Source: an uncultured Glaciecola sp.
GTDB taxonomy: Bacteria; Pseudomonadota; Gammaproteobacteria; Enterobacterales; Alteromonadaceae
Assembly (NCBI GenBank): GCA_905479945.1
Contig: CAJQOP010000059.1
Location: 62,001 to 126,000, forward strand
DNA length: 64,000 nucleotides
Direction: 5' to 3'
The notes below the pieces were generated by a model. It had not been told where the DNA came from. It worked only from the letters and a program-made list of their open reading frames with translations, and ran no database searches. Numbering within the stretch: position 1 is the first letter of the stretch; each line of letters starts with the position of its first letter. This document shows, piece by piece, positions 44,603-53,863 of this stretch. The position numbers were made by a program, and so were the translations under genes.

Positions 44603-44648
44603 GTCTTATTTTAACCAGAAACTTTAAATTATTATTCTTAAACCCAAG

Positions 44649-44670
44649 CTGTTTCACATCTGTTTCACGT
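44649..44670 (+). promoter_or_regulatory. duplicated CTGTTTCAC operator (DJ-1 protein promoter)
   Basis: ctgtttcacat (44649-44659) and ctgtttcacgt (44660-44670) are 11-base direct repeats, followed at 44687 by a third partial gtttcat. It precedes the DJ-1-family gene by 45 bases. This is the best-conserved of the three TTTCAC sites in the block. Confidence 0.65.
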
Positions 44671-44714
44671 TGCTATTGTCATACTTGTTTCATACTTAAA
44701 GGAGAGAGAAAGAT

Positions 44715-45833
44715 ATGAATATTTTAAAGCAGACTTTATTACTTATGGTGACGGTATTGGCGACGGTATTAGCTACGGCATTACCAGTGCAGGCCGAAAC
44801 AACGGCCAAAAAAGTGTTAATGATCGTCAGTGGTAATGGCCAAGGTGAAGAACAGCCCGGTTATGAATTTGATGAGTTTTCAAAAGCCTATTCAGTTTTT
44901 AAAGATAATGGGATTGCCGTGGATATCGCCAGCCCCAAAGGCGGTCAAGTTGAAGCGGATAAATACGACCCAAGTAAAACCTATAATGCAAAAGTATTAG
45001 TTGATGAAGCGGTTATGGCAAAACTTAATAATACACTCGCAACCAACTCAATAGATGCAAAAGCTTATGATGCAGTGTTTGTTGTCGGTGGCAAAGGTGC
45101 GATGTTTGATTTACCCAACGACACGGCATTACAAAACATTATTGCCCAGATATATCAACAACAAGGCAGTATAGCTGCGGTTTGTCATGGCCCCGCCGCA
45201 TTAGTTAATGTAAAACTAAACGATGGCAGTTATTTGGTTGCCAACAAAGCGATAAACAGTTTTACCAACCAGGAAGAGAATTTGTTTGGTCAAAAGTGGA
45301 TCAACGATTTTGATTTTATGCTTGAAGACAAATTGATTGAACGTGGCGCTCACTTTCAAGCTAGCGAAATCATGTTAAGTCATGTTGCCATTGACGGGCG
45401 CTTAATCACCGGTCAAAACCCGACCTCAACAGTAGATGTCGCAACGGCTTTAGTTGAGAGTTTAGGATTAACACCTGTTACAGTTGAAGTAGAGTTAGAA
45501 GACAAAACCATGGCTGTAGTCGCTAAATTTATAGCAGGTGACCAATCAGCACTTGAAACACTTGCGAATAACCAAGAGCAATACCATATTTCTTTAGTCG
45601 GTATGTACGGTTTTTATTTCCTAAAAGTAGCAGATACAACACTCGAACAAGAGCAATCATTGGGCTTGATGATGGTGGCACAAAAAGCGATTAACAGCTC
45701 GACTCTCGATATGGAAATCGCAAAAACACAGTTAAAATTAGGGCAAGCGGCTAATGCAAAAGCCACACTGAATCAGTTGATTGCCGCAAAACCTGAGTTT
45801 AAACCCGCGCAAGCTTTGTTAAAAACCTTGTAA
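44715..45833 (+). CDS. periplasmic DJ-1/PfpI-family protein with C-terminal TPR-like region
   Basis: A 372-residue protein with a signal peptide (cleavage near VQAE). Residues 33-255 form a class I glutamine-amidotransferase-like DJ-1/PfpI domain with the nucleophile elbow AAVCHGPAAL (Cys157-His158) and GYEFDE near residue 50, similar to Hsp31-type chaperone/deglycase proteins. The last 100 residues look like TPR helices (KTQLKLGQAANAKATLNQLI). Most relatives are cytoplasmic, so the secreted form is unusual. It is followed by a two-component system. Confidence 0.8.
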   Translation: MNILKQTLLLMVTVLATVLATALPVQAETTAKKVLMIVSGNGQGEEQPGYEFDEFSKAYSVFKDNGIAVDIASPKGGQVEADKYDPSKTYNAKVLVDEAVMAKLNNTLATNSIDAKAYDAVFVVGGKGAMFDLPNDTALQNIIAQIYQQQGSIAAVCHGPAALVNVKLNDGSYLVANKAINSFTNQEENLFGQKWINDFDFMLEDKLIERGAHFQASEIMLSHVAIDGRLITGQNPTSTVDVATALVESLGLTPVTVEVELEDKTMAVVAKFIAGDQSALETLANNQEQYHISLVGMYGFYFLKVADTTLEQEQSLGLMMVAQKAINSSTLDMEIAKTQLKLGQAANAKATLNQLIAAKPEFKPAQALLKTL

Positions 45834-45843
45834 TATAGCCAAT

Positions 45844-45879
45844 CTTTAACGATAGCTTTACGCAACTCTATCGTTAAGG
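45844..45879 (+). promoter_or_regulatory. hairpin that can mask the response-regulator ribosome site
   Basis: ctttaacgatag (45844-45855) pairs with ctatcgttaagg (45868-45879), a 12-bp stem with one wobble and a 12-base loop. The right arm carries the AAGG of the likely Shine-Dalgarno sequence (AAGGA) for the TTG start at 45889. It may also act as an intercistronic hairpin; there is no T-run. Confidence 0.5.
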
Positions 45880-45888
45880 ACACTAAAA

Positions 45889-46611
45889 TTGAGAAATGGT
45901 TTGAACAATCAGTCTTTATATATTCTAGTCGTCGAAGATCAGCAAAGTATCGCGCAAAATATTGCTGACTATATGGAAGATAAAAGCCACGTGTTAGATT
46001 TTGCTACCCGAGGCGACCAAGGATTGAAGATGGCCCTAGCAAACCATTATGATTTAGTCATTCTCGACTTAAATTTACCGGCTATGGATGGGCTTGAGGT
46101 TTGCCGGCAATTGCGTGAACAAGCTAGCCATCACGTGCCGATTATCATGCTTACCGCAAGAGACAGCATCGACGATAAAGTTTCGGGTTTTACGATAGGT
46201 GCAGATGATTATTTAACCAAACCCTTTTCTTTAGAAGAGCTGGAAGTTCGATGTTTCGCTTTGTCACGCCGTCATTTATTACAAGCCGAACAAATCTTGA
46301 CGCTTGACCAATTAGTTATTGATAGAAAAAAACAGCAAGTCACTCGTGCTGGACAAAACCTAGAGTTGCATACTATGGGCTATCGCATTCTTTCCATTTT
46401 AGCTGAAGCATATCCCCAAGTGGTTAGCCGTTCAAAGTTATCCCAAAAATTATGGGGAGATGAGCCAACGGAATCAGATGCGCTTAGATCCCACATATAT
46501 CAGTTACGAAATATTTTAGATAAGCCGTTTGATTATCCGATGATAAAAACCATGCATGGTATTGGCTTCTTATTGAATGTAAAAAGCGATGTAAAAAAAC
46601 ATGAAAAATAA
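45889..46611 (+). CDS. OmpR/PhoB-family response regulator
   Basis: A 240-residue response regulator. The receiver has acidic residues near Glu16/Asp17, the phospho-acceptor Asp60 (VILDLNLP) and Lys111 (TKPF). The output is a winged helix (residues about 143-236, with DALRSHIYQLRNILD and GIGFLL). The only start that keeps the receiver intact is a TTG at 45889 with AAGGA 8-9 bases upstream. It overlaps the histidine kinase gene by 11 bases and is the natural candidate to bind the 11-bp-phased TTTCAC sites. Confidence 0.9.
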   Translation: MRNGLNNQSLYILVVEDQQSIAQNIADYMEDKSHVLDFATRGDQGLKMALANHYDLVILDLNLPAMDGLEVCRQLREQASHHVPIIMLTARDSIDDKVSGFTIGADDYLTKPFSLEELEVRCFALSRRHLLQAEQILTLDQLVIDRKKQQVTRAGQNLELHTMGYRILSILAEAYPQVVSRSKLSQKLWGDEPTESDALRSHIYQLRNILDKPFDYPMIKTMHGIGFLLNVKSDVKKHEK

Positions 46612-47914
46612 TAAGCGCAACAATAGCAATCAGCCACATATTGATAAACAAAAACATTCGGTGAAGTTTCACAGTTTAAGCAGGAAAATTGTCAGCCAAT
46701 TTTGTTTGTTTACTCTGCTAATATCTGCAGTTTGGGGCGCATTTTGCTTTATCTTACTGTACAACATTGAAGATGAATTTATTGAACGGGAAGTCAGACA
46801 AGAAGCACAATACTTACAACAAACTTATGATAAAAACAAGCAATGGCCGGCCCCTCGCGTCAGTTATATGCAGTTATATTTCTCAAAAAACACCTTACCC
46901 GTTGATATCAAGCAGCGATATATTGACGAGCCACAAAGAAAAGAATTTGCAGGCGAAAACGGTCGGCACTATCACCTATTCGCACTACCAAAATCAGAAA
47001 ACGTTTATCTTGTCGCAGAAGTCAGTGAAATGTTGTTAGTTCGGCCTTTTACTGCAGGTATATTAAAACTAATGCTGATTTCAGGCTCAATATTAGTGTT
47101 ACTCGCCTTTTTTATCGCCTGGCAGTTAGGCAGAAAAACCGCTATGCCATTGAAGCAACTCGCTGATCTAGTTAACGGTGTTGCCCCTGAAAATATACCC
47201 GACAAGTTTGCGGAGCAATTTCCAAATAATGAAATAGGAATTTTAGCGCATACCTTGGAAAGCGCCATGGCCAGAATTAACCAAAGCCTGCACAGAGAGA
47301 AATGTTTTACTCGTGACGTGAGCCATGAACTTAGAACACCGGTCGCCATTATTAAAAACGCAGTAGAGGTGTATCGCAATCAACACTCAGCGGATGAAAA
47401 TAGTCCAGTTATCGATCGTATATCCCAAGCAAGCACTCAAATGGAGCAAACTGTTACCACATTGCTTGCCCTTGCAAGAGAAGAGCATACAGAAGCACAT
47501 AAAAAACACATAAAAATACTGCCCTTGATTGAACAATCGATTATAGACCAGCATCACCTCATTAATAACAAACCGATAGAAGTAGAAGTGAATGATAATT
47601 GTAATGCTCAAGTGTATGCACAGTCAGGGATGCTAAAGGTATTGCTAGACAATTTAGTCGGCAATGCATTTCAATATACTCAAGAAGGAAAAGTGACCAT
47701 TGAGATGCGAAATAACGAACTGATTATTGCGGACACCGGCCCAGGAATTGATCCTAGTATTTCAGATAAAATAACAGAGCCCGCCGTAAAAGGAAGCCAA
47801 AGCACTGGGTATGGATTTGGCTTATCGATTGTAAAGCGTTTATGTGAACACCAAAATTGGACTTTAGTGCTTTCAAATGAAGGAGGAGCGAAAATTTCTA
47901 TCACTTTTGAATAA
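46601..47914 (+). CDS. sensor histidine kinase
   Basis: A 437-residue membrane histidine kinase. Membrane helices at about 32-54 and 152-172 enclose a periplasmic sensor of about 95 residues. HAMP-like segment follows, then HisKA with His242 in VSHELRTP. The ATPase domain has NLVGNAFQYT, ADTGPGID and GYGFGLSIVKRL. It phosphorylates the upstream regulator. The sensor domain has no known fold by eye. Confidence 0.9.
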   Translation: MKNNKRNNSNQPHIDKQKHSVKFHSLSRKIVSQFCLFTLLISAVWGAFCFILLYNIEDEFIEREVRQEAQYLQQTYDKNKQWPAPRVSYMQLYFSKNTLPVDIKQRYIDEPQRKEFAGENGRHYHLFALPKSENVYLVAEVSEMLLVRPFTAGILKLMLISGSILVLLAFFIAWQLGRKTAMPLKQLADLVNGVAPENIPDKFAEQFPNNEIGILAHTLESAMARINQSLHREKCFTRDVSHELRTPVAIIKNAVEVYRNQHSADENSPVIDRISQASTQMEQTVTTLLALAREEHTEAHKKHIKILPLIEQSIIDQHHLINNKPIEVEVNDNCNAQVYAQSGMLKVLLDNLVGNAFQYTQEGKVTIEMRNNELIIADTGPGIDPSISDKITEPAVKGSQSTGYGFGLSIVKRLCEHQNWTLVLSNEGGAKISITFE

Positions 47915-48078
47915 TCACTCTCGAATAATAAGTATCAGGACAACAGCAATTGCATTATTTCAGCTGTCCGCTGCTGTTGTGTTGGCGGTTTGGAGACATC
48001 TAATGTTAATGACATCTAGTTTTAAAAACCATTCAATAAAACTTTATTAAAAACAGTTCAAAATATAACAATTCAAGC

Positions 48079-48100
48079 TGTCACAAAAATGTCACAAAAA
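48079..48100 (+). promoter_or_regulatory. Pho-box-like 11-bp direct repeat
   Basis: TGTCACAAAAA occurs twice head to tail (48079-48089 and 48090-48100), and the first copy is preceded by C, giving CTGTCAC. This matches the form of a PhoB box (two 11-bp units starting CTGTCA). It is 67 bases upstream of an OprP-like porin. Confidence 0.6.
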
Positions 48101-48167
48101 TGTTAATGTAGGTAAATCCAATCAAATCGTAATCGACTACAACTCTTAAAATTGGAAAACTATTGTA

Positions 48168-49214
48168 ATGCGTAATTTTTTTATGCTTTTTGCACTCCTC
48201 TTTTTACCTCACTTTCTGCTCGCCGATGTTTTTACGACAAATGGAAATGATGTAGTCGTCAATATTAAAGAACGCATTGAAATTGAATCATCTGATGGTA
48301 ATTATTCAGCCAAACTAGGTGGGCGTATTCAATGGGATTACAATTACGCGGAGCTAAATGGTGTTGTTGATGAAGATGATGTAAGTACTCGTCGAGCGCG
48401 TTTTTATCTGTCTGGCAATGTGAATGATTGGTCCTACAAAGCGCAATTCAATTTAGGTAATGGCAATGGCGGAACTCATGAGGACTTGTATATAAGGTAC
48501 AAGGGCTGGGGTAAACAAGCTGTTGTCACTATTGGTAATCAAAATGAACCCTTCGGTTTGGAACAGTTGGAGTCATCAAAAGATATTAGCTACCTTGAAC
48601 GCTCTGCCGTTACTGAGGCTTATGCGCCCGGACGCCAAAAAGGCATAGTATTCAGTGGTCAGCGAGGTGATATGACCTATGCCCTTGGCGTATTTGAATA
48701 CGACGATGTAAACGATGGAACGGCTATGACTGGCCGAGTAACTTATGCCCCGATCAAGTCTGCTAATGAGGTTCTTCATTTTGGCGTGGCTCATAGTAAC
48801 CGTGATGAAGATCTCGATATCACTGGTCTAGAAGTGGCCTATGCGATTGGTCGTTATCATATTCAGTCTGAATTTATATCTTCTAAAGAAAATAATGCAA
48901 GTCGTGAAGGATTATATGTGCAAGCAGGTTGGATCATCACTGGTGAAAAAAGACCCTATAAAAACGGCATTTTCAAGCGAGTTAAACCGGGTAATTCATC
49001 CGGTGCTTGGGAATTGGTTGTTCGCTATGAAGATGGGGATGGTGCATATTCAGACGAGGAACTTGGTTCTACCGATGCAACTTCCTACGGTGTTGGAATC
49101 AATTATTATATAAATAATTTTATTCGCATCGGAGCAACTTTTACTGACGCAAAAGATAATATCAATAATGATAATGGCAGTGAATTTCGTATTCGTTTGC
49201 AAATCGCTATTTAA
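48168..49214 (+). CDS. OprP/OprO-like porin (phosphate-selective porin family)
   Basis: A 348-residue outer-membrane protein with a signal peptide (cleavage near LLADV). The N-terminal SAKLGGRIQWDYNYAE, followed by STRRARFYLSGNVNDWSYKAQFNLG and VTIGNQNEPFGLEQLESSKDISYLERS, is the strong signature of the OprP/OprO porin family, which takes up phosphate or polyphosphate. It ends in a hydrophobic strand (RIRLQIAI) without a final aromatic. The upstream Pho-box-like repeat agrees with phosphate control. Confidence 0.88.
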   Translation: MRNFFMLFALLFLPHFLLADVFTTNGNDVVVNIKERIEIESSDGNYSAKLGGRIQWDYNYAELNGVVDEDDVSTRRARFYLSGNVNDWSYKAQFNLGNGNGGTHEDLYIRYKGWGKQAVVTIGNQNEPFGLEQLESSKDISYLERSAVTEAYAPGRQKGIVFSGQRGDMTYALGVFEYDDVNDGTAMTGRVTYAPIKSANEVLHFGVAHSNRDEDLDITGLEVAYAIGRYHIQSEFISSKENNASREGLYVQAGWIITGEKRPYKNGIFKRVKPGNSSGAWELVVRYEDGDGAYSDEELGSTDATSYGVGINYYINNFIRIGATFTDAKDNINNDNGSEFRIRLQIAI

Positions 49215-49487
49215 ACTACCCTTCACTTGATCACTGAGAAAGGCTCATAAAATAAGCTACCGGTAGTGTTAGCAGAGAAGCGCCCTGCGCCAGATAAAGC
49301 CACTGACACTCACATCGCTATCAGCGCAAGACCAAATTCATAACCGCTGTTTGACGTAAACAATCCATTTCCAGCGTGTGCGGCGAAAATAGGGTAAATA
49401 AGCCACAACCCTGCTTTATACATAAGCTTGCATTTTTATTGGTTTCAGAACTTGCTAACTGACGTTCGGGCCAAGTTTATGTCGATT

Positions 49488-49523
49488 GTAAGCGTTTGTA
49501 AGGCTTTGTAAGGATTTCGTAAA
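49488..49523 (+). promoter_or_regulatory. four GTAAG/GTAAA direct repeats, 10-11 bp apart
   Basis: GTAAG begins at 49488, 49498 and 49508, and GTAAA at 49519, all in the same orientation. The spacing resembles the GTAAA-N5-GTAAA boxes of CpxR-class regulators. The gap 49215-49659 holds no gene that I can support. Confidence 0.45.
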
Positions 49524-49659
49524 GGCATGAACTATTTCACTTATCTTCTGACTTAGCCATGTACCTCTTGTGCAGCAAGCGTCACTGTTTTATCCGGAAA
49601 TACCTGCATCAGAGGCAAACTTTTTCTTCCTTACTATATGAATATCATGGAGATAATCA

Positions 49660-51180
49660 ATGAAAAGCTACGGCTTTAAATTAACTAACGTAAAAGTGTG
49701 CGGTGTTTGCTTATTACTTTCAATACTAAGCGCTTGTGGTTCAAGCAGCAGTGATGACGAGGATGAAAATGGTTTTATTAAACTCTACAACGCCTCACCT
49801 AATTCGCCCGATATATTTTTAACCTTAGATGAAGACTTGGATCAAGACCCAGATGATGAAATAGAACAAACGTATTCTGGTGTTGGCTATGGGGAAGCAA
49901 GTCGCGACGTTGAAGTCCCTACACAAAACTACTTTATTGAACTTGCATACCAAGATGAAGAGAGCACGCTGAGAAGCGATCTTGAAATTATATACGAAGG
50001 TTCCTTTTCGCTTCCCTCACAAACCATATTGATGCATGTGCTAACTGATAGCTTCCCTAATCCAACAATAACTGAATTTGCTATTCCTGTAATAGACGAC
50101 GATGACGATACTGACAATGATTTGTTCAATTTGCGTTTTTTAAATCTTCACCCAGATTATCAAAATATCGATGTTTATATGTCAAAGTCGGATGAAACCA
50201 TTAATGAAGCTATTTTAATGGGTACGCAAAGTTATTTAGGCCTATCAGACAACAACAAATTGGAAGAAGATCAATATATTTTTTATATCACCGAAGCCGG
50301 CAGCACGGAACTGCTATTTACCTCTGTTGAAGTATCGTATCCTTTTAGCAACCAAAATATTATTGCTATTAGACCCAACTTTGGTGCCGACACTACACCC
50401 TTTGTGATTGATAATATTACCAATACATCCAACGTTGAATATCAAGCTAGCAATGCACAATCTGAATTCAGATTGTACAATGGCATTCAGCTAAATGAAC
50501 TCATCCCAAGCTATACCGGTTTATTAGAGGTCTCATCTTCGATGCCACTATTTGTAGAAGAAAGCTTTCAAATATTGACCAATAGTCTGAGTGTAGGTGA
50601 ATTTACTGATTATTTTGTGGTTGAAAACGGAGACTATACCTTTGACATAAAGTCTGCTGGTACAGACAACTTTTTATTACAAAATCAGTTGATTAGCTTA
50701 TCTGCAAATGCTCAGCGAACACTTTTTTATCATATAAGTGAATTTCCCGTTGATGACGATGGTGATGGCAATATTGACGAAAACGGTGACGGTATAATTG
50801 ATGAAACAGAGGCCGTAATCCAGACTCTTGTGGTGGATAACAGCAATCGCATCCGAATCTATGAACACGAAATAGAAGTTATCAATCTGGTTGACGATGA
50901 TGATTTTACTAAGGTTTCTTTTTCTTTTGTGAAAAATGATGAAAATATTGAAACTGCAGAAAACAGCAGAGACGTTGGCTTTATTACGCCTCAAAGCTTT
51001 GTATTACGCAATAATACTTACGAGGTTTATGCCGTAGGTGAAATTGATGGCAGAGATATTATTTTAGGTAGTCAGATTTTAACGCTCACTGAGGAAAGCG
51101 GCGAGCAGTTTTTGATATTTGAAACAGATGTTAGCTCTGCAACTGGTTACAGCATGCGCTTTATTGATCAAATTCCCTAA
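49660..51180 (+). CDS. lipoprotein with DUF4397-like repeats
   Basis: A 506-residue lipoprotein with lipobox LSAC (Cys26), then a Ser/Asp-rich linker. Three or more segments such as IKLYNASPNSPDIFLTL, LRFLNLHPDYQNIDVYM and FRLYNGIQL resemble the DUF4397 repeat, a beta-sandwich found in secreted proteins. Residues about 365-382 contain a Ca-binding style DDDGDGNIDENGDG loop. It is probably an outer-membrane surface lipoprotein. Function unknown. Confidence 0.75.
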   Translation: MKSYGFKLTNVKVCGVCLLLSILSACGSSSSDDEDENGFIKLYNASPNSPDIFLTLDEDLDQDPDDEIEQTYSGVGYGEASRDVEVPTQNYFIELAYQDEESTLRSDLEIIYEGSFSLPSQTILMHVLTDSFPNPTITEFAIPVIDDDDDTDNDLFNLRFLNLHPDYQNIDVYMSKSDETINEAILMGTQSYLGLSDNNKLEEDQYIFYITEAGSTELLFTSVEVSYPFSNQNIIAIRPNFGADTTPFVIDNITNTSNVEYQASNAQSEFRLYNGIQLNELIPSYTGLLEVSSSMPLFVEESFQILTNSLSVGEFTDYFVVENGDYTFDIKSAGTDNFLLQNQLISLSANAQRTLFYHISEFPVDDDGDGNIDENGDGIIDETEAVIQTLVVDNSNRIRIYEHEIEVINLVDDDDFTKVSFSFVKNDENIETAENSRDVGFITPQSFVLRNNTYEVYAVGEIDGRDIILGSQILTLTEESGEQFLIFETDVSSATGYSMRFIDQIP

Positions 51181-51205
51181 GCAGAAATTAGCAGATTTGT
51201 TAACT

Positions 51206-51255
51206 AAAAAAGCGGCCATTGAAGTTGCCCCCAATAATTTGGACGCTTTTTTTTT
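51206..51255 (+). terminator. rho-independent terminator after the lipoprotein gene
   Basis: AAAAAAGCG.CCA pairs with TTGG.CGCTTTTTT (one mismatch) and ends in a run of nine T. It lies about 26 bases after the DUF4397-like lipoprotein stop. Confidence 0.75.
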
Positions 51256-51311
51256 CATACAACTCTGCCCTTGGGTTTGACAGAGTTTCACTTTTCGATA
51301 AATTCTAAAAC

Positions 51312-51338
51312 AAAAAAAGCCCCGAAATACTGGGGCTT
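51312..51338 (-). terminator. rho-independent terminator for tRNA-Ser
   Basis: In minus-strand sense AAGCCCC and GGGGCTT form a 7-bp stem with an 8-base loop, followed by seven T, 12 bases after the tRNA CCA end. Confidence 0.9.
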
Positions 51339-51349
51339 CTTTTATTGTT

Positions 51350-51439
51350 TGGCGGAGAGAGAGGGATTCGAACCCTCGTTAGGTTTAACCCTAAACACAC
51401 TTTCCAGGCGTGCGCCTTCAGCCACTCAGCCACCTCTCC
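51350..51439 (-). tRNA. tRNA-Ser (GGA)
   Basis: A 90-base class II tRNA. In minus-strand sense it starts GGAGAGGTGGC and ends GCCA with encoded CCA. The anticodon loop is CTGGAAA, giving anticodon GGA. The long variable arm expected for tRNA-Ser is present, and the T-arm has GGTTCGAATCC. The acceptor stem pairs with one G-T wobble. Confidence 0.95.
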
Positions 51440-51568
51440 AAATTGCGATTTATCATCTTGTTGTTCGTCAGTGTAGTTTGGCAAAAACTAGCAAGGCTGA
51501 CGCAAAACGCTAAATACTTAATGCGGCGCGTATATTAGGGAAAACCCCTTCAGCTTTCAAGTACTGAT

Positions 51569-52633
51569 TTACGCATTGCCCTTTAATTTCATGTTTAACT
51601 CGGCAGCAAAACCTAGCATTCGGTCTAGCGGCACTAATGCACGCTGACGTAGGGCCTCTTCAACGAATATCTCTTTGCCTTCATGAGCTAGTAACGCGTC
51701 TCGCATTGCTTCTAAACCATTCATTGCCATCCATGGGCAAAGCGCGCAGCTGCGGCACGTTGCGCCGCTGCCAGCGGTGGGTGCTTCAATGAATTCTTTA
51801 GTGGGTTCAAGTTGCTGCATTTTATAGAAAATGCCTTTGTCCGTTGCAACAATGAACTTGTCATTAGGAAGCTCTGTCGCCGCTTTTATCAGCTGCGACG
51901 TAGAACCAACAGCATCCGCCAACTCAACAACGCTAGCGGGTGATTCTGGATGCACAAGCACGGCTGCATCTGGGTGCAAGTGCTTGGCTGTGAGCAACGC
52001 TTTAGCTGAAAACTCATCATGCACAATACATTCGCCGTTCCACATGATCATGTCTGCGCCAGTTTCTTTTTGAATGTAGGCACCTAAGTGGCGATCTGGA
52101 CCCCAAATGATTTTTTTACCCTGGCTATCAAGGTGTTCCACTATTTCCAGGGCGATGCTAGAAGTCACTACCCAGTCTGCCCTCGCCTTTACTGCTGCCG
52201 AGGTATTTGCGTAAACTACAACTGTATGGTCTGGGTGCGCATCGCAGAATGCTGAAAACTCTTTTACTGGGCAGCCTAAGTCGAGCGAACAAGTCGCTTC
52301 TAAGGTGGGCATGATAACGGTTTTTTCTGGGCTGAGAATTTTTGCTGTTTCGCCCATAAACTTTACGCCAGCAACCAAGAGTGTTTGCTGCGGAGCATCA
52401 CGACCAAATCTTGCCATTTCTAGTGAATCTGAAACACAGCCGCCAGTTTCTTCAGCAAGTGCTTGAATAACGGGATCGGTATAATAATGAGCAACTAATA
52501 CGGCGTTTTTTTGCTTTAGTAGCGTTTTGATTTCTAGTTTGAGTCGATGTGCATACCCCGATGTGATCGGAATAGGCTTCGCTGGAAAAGGGTAAGAAAT
52601 ACGATCTGATTGTACTGCGCTGTTCATATGCAA
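51569..52633 (-). CDS. nadA: quinolinate synthase
   Basis: A 354-residue iron-sulfur enzyme that condenses iminoaspartate with dihydroxyacetone phosphate in NAD synthesis. Conserved elements include [22 protein letters not shown], and the cluster cysteines in [17 protein letters not shown] and [10 protein letters not shown]. Length is normal. It lies between tRNA-Ser and tRNA-Lys, downstream of the tol-pal cluster. Confidence 0.95.
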   Translation of the reverse strand: MHMNSAVQSDRISYPFPAKPIPITSGYAHRLKLEIKTLLKQKNAVLVAHYYTDPVIQALAEETGGCVSDSLEMARFGRDAPQQTLLVAGVKFMGETAKILSPEKTVIMPTLEATCSLDLGCPVKEFSAFCDAHPDHTVVVYANTSAAVKARADWVVTSSIALEIVEHLDSQGKKIIWGPDRHLGAYIQKETGADMIMWNGECIVHDEFSAKALLTAKHLHPDAAVLVHPESPASVVELADAVGSTSQLIKAATELPNDKFIVATDKGIFYKMQQLEPTKEFIEAPTAGSGATCRSCALCPWMAMNGLEAMRDALLAHEGKEIFVEEALRQRALVPLDRMLGFAAELNMKLKGNA

Positions 52634-52825
52634 GGTGCGTAATTTGTTTTGGTCAGAGTAGTATAACCCAGTGCAATGAAAAGGTCACAACCAGACCGCA
52701 AATTATTAACTAATTTACGTAATCAATTCATCTTGGTGTGTTTTTCAGTGCAACTTGCGAGGTAAGTGTTGATAGATTGTGAAGCGAATACTGAGAAGCT
52801 CGCATAACAAGCATCAAGAAAGAAG

Positions 52826-52901
52826 TGGTGGGTCGTGCTGGATTCGAACCAGCGACCAATTGATTAAAAGTCAACTGCTCTACCAGCTGAGCTAACGACC
52901 C
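52826..52901 (-). tRNA. tRNA-Lys (UUU)
   Basis: A 76-base tRNA. In minus-strand sense it starts GGGTCGTTAGCTCAG and ends with encoded CCA. The anticodon loop CTTTTAA gives UUU. The D- and T-arms (GGTTCGAATCC) are canonical and the acceptor stem is fully paired. Confidence 0.96.
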
Positions 52902-53023
52902 AATTACTCTTATTCCGTTGCTTATCTACCTCAACGGCGGCATATAATATAGAAATAGAAACGCCGTGCAACCTTTAAATGCGTTTTATTTAATTTAATT
53001 TGAAATATGCATGCAAAGTGAAC

Positions 53024-53051
53024 AAAAAACTCGTAGTTTAAAAACTACAAG
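53024..53051 (-). terminator. rho-independent terminator of the tol-pal-cpoB operon
   Basis: In minus-strand sense CTTGTAGTTT and AAACTACGAG form a stem of about 9-10 bp (one mismatch) with a 2-base loop, followed by six T. The stem contains the cpoB stop codon. Confidence 0.8.
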
Positions 53052-53857
53052 CTCTTTAATTGTTCACTGGCTAAGCGACTTGGTGACGAATCAGGATATT
53101 CTGAAACCACCTGTTCAAATAAAAGTCTCGCTTTAGTGTTGTTATTCACTGATTTTTCAACCATTCCTAACTTCAAAATAGCATCTGCACGTTTTGGCGA
53201 ATCAGCAAATTTATTTACCACACTTTCAAACTGCTCTCTTGCGCCATCCCAGTCTTGCTTATTAAACAGCAACTGACCTAACCAGTAATGTGCATTGTCG
53301 GTATAACTTGAATTAGGAAAACCGGACAAAAAACGTTGAAAAGCGGGAATTGCTTCGTCGTAGTTGCGTTCTTTAAGTATCAGGTTAACTGCCGTCTGAT
53401 AAGCCTGCTCTTCCGATTGCCCTACTGGCGCCTCAGATTGAGTGCCTGAGGTTGTAACGCCCACTGCATTAGCAACGGAAGTAGTTTGTTGTGACAAACC
53501 AGCAAAACGATTCTCGAGTTCGAGGTACAGCTCTCGCTGACGCTCTAATATCTGTTCAAGCTGATGATTATGCAGTTCAATTGAACCTCTTAACACATCA
53601 ACTTCTGATTGTAATGTATCTAGCTGCTGCTGCACGCGTTGTTGTGCTTCAATGCGGCTTTTGTCCTTACGCTCTAATATTAATAAGCGTGTTTCGACAT
53701 CGGTCGGATTAGCAATAACCAGAGGCGCTGTGCTTTGCGTAGTTGTTCGTGCCTGATCAGTTTGTTGTGGGTCGTTTAAATCGACAACAGGCGCTTGAGC
53801 AAAAGCCCAAGCGCCTGTAAAACTAATGAGACCAACTGTAATAATTGGTTTAATCAT
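53045..53857 (-). CDS. cpoB: cell-division coordinator CpoB (YbgF)
   Basis: A 270-residue periplasmic protein with a signal peptide (cleavage near AFAQA). A coiled-coil segment (about 55-115) is followed by three TPR repeats near 150-265. It links Tol-Pal with peptidoglycan synthesis at the septum. It starts 6 bases after the pal stop and is the last gene of the cluster. A terminator overlaps its stop. Confidence 0.9.
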   Translation of the reverse strand: MIKPIITVGLISFTGAWAFAQAPVVDLNDPQQTDQARTTTQSTAPLVIANPTDVETRLLILERKDKSRIEAQQRVQQQLDTLQSEVDVLRGSIELHNHQLEQILERQRELYLELENRFAGLSQQTTSVANAVGVTTSGTQSEAPVGQSEEQAYQTAVNLILKERNYDEAIPAFQRFLSGFPNSSYTDNAHYWLGQLLFNKQDWDGAREQFESVVNKFADSPKRADAILKLGMVEKSVNNNTKARLLFEQVVSEYPDSSPSRLASEQLKSL

Positions 53858-53863
53858 AAGTGC

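Noticed and set aside
47940-47980. Inverted repeat ACAACAGCA/TGCTGTTGT after the histidine kinase gene
   Set aside because: No T-run and a long 23-base loop, so not a supported terminator.
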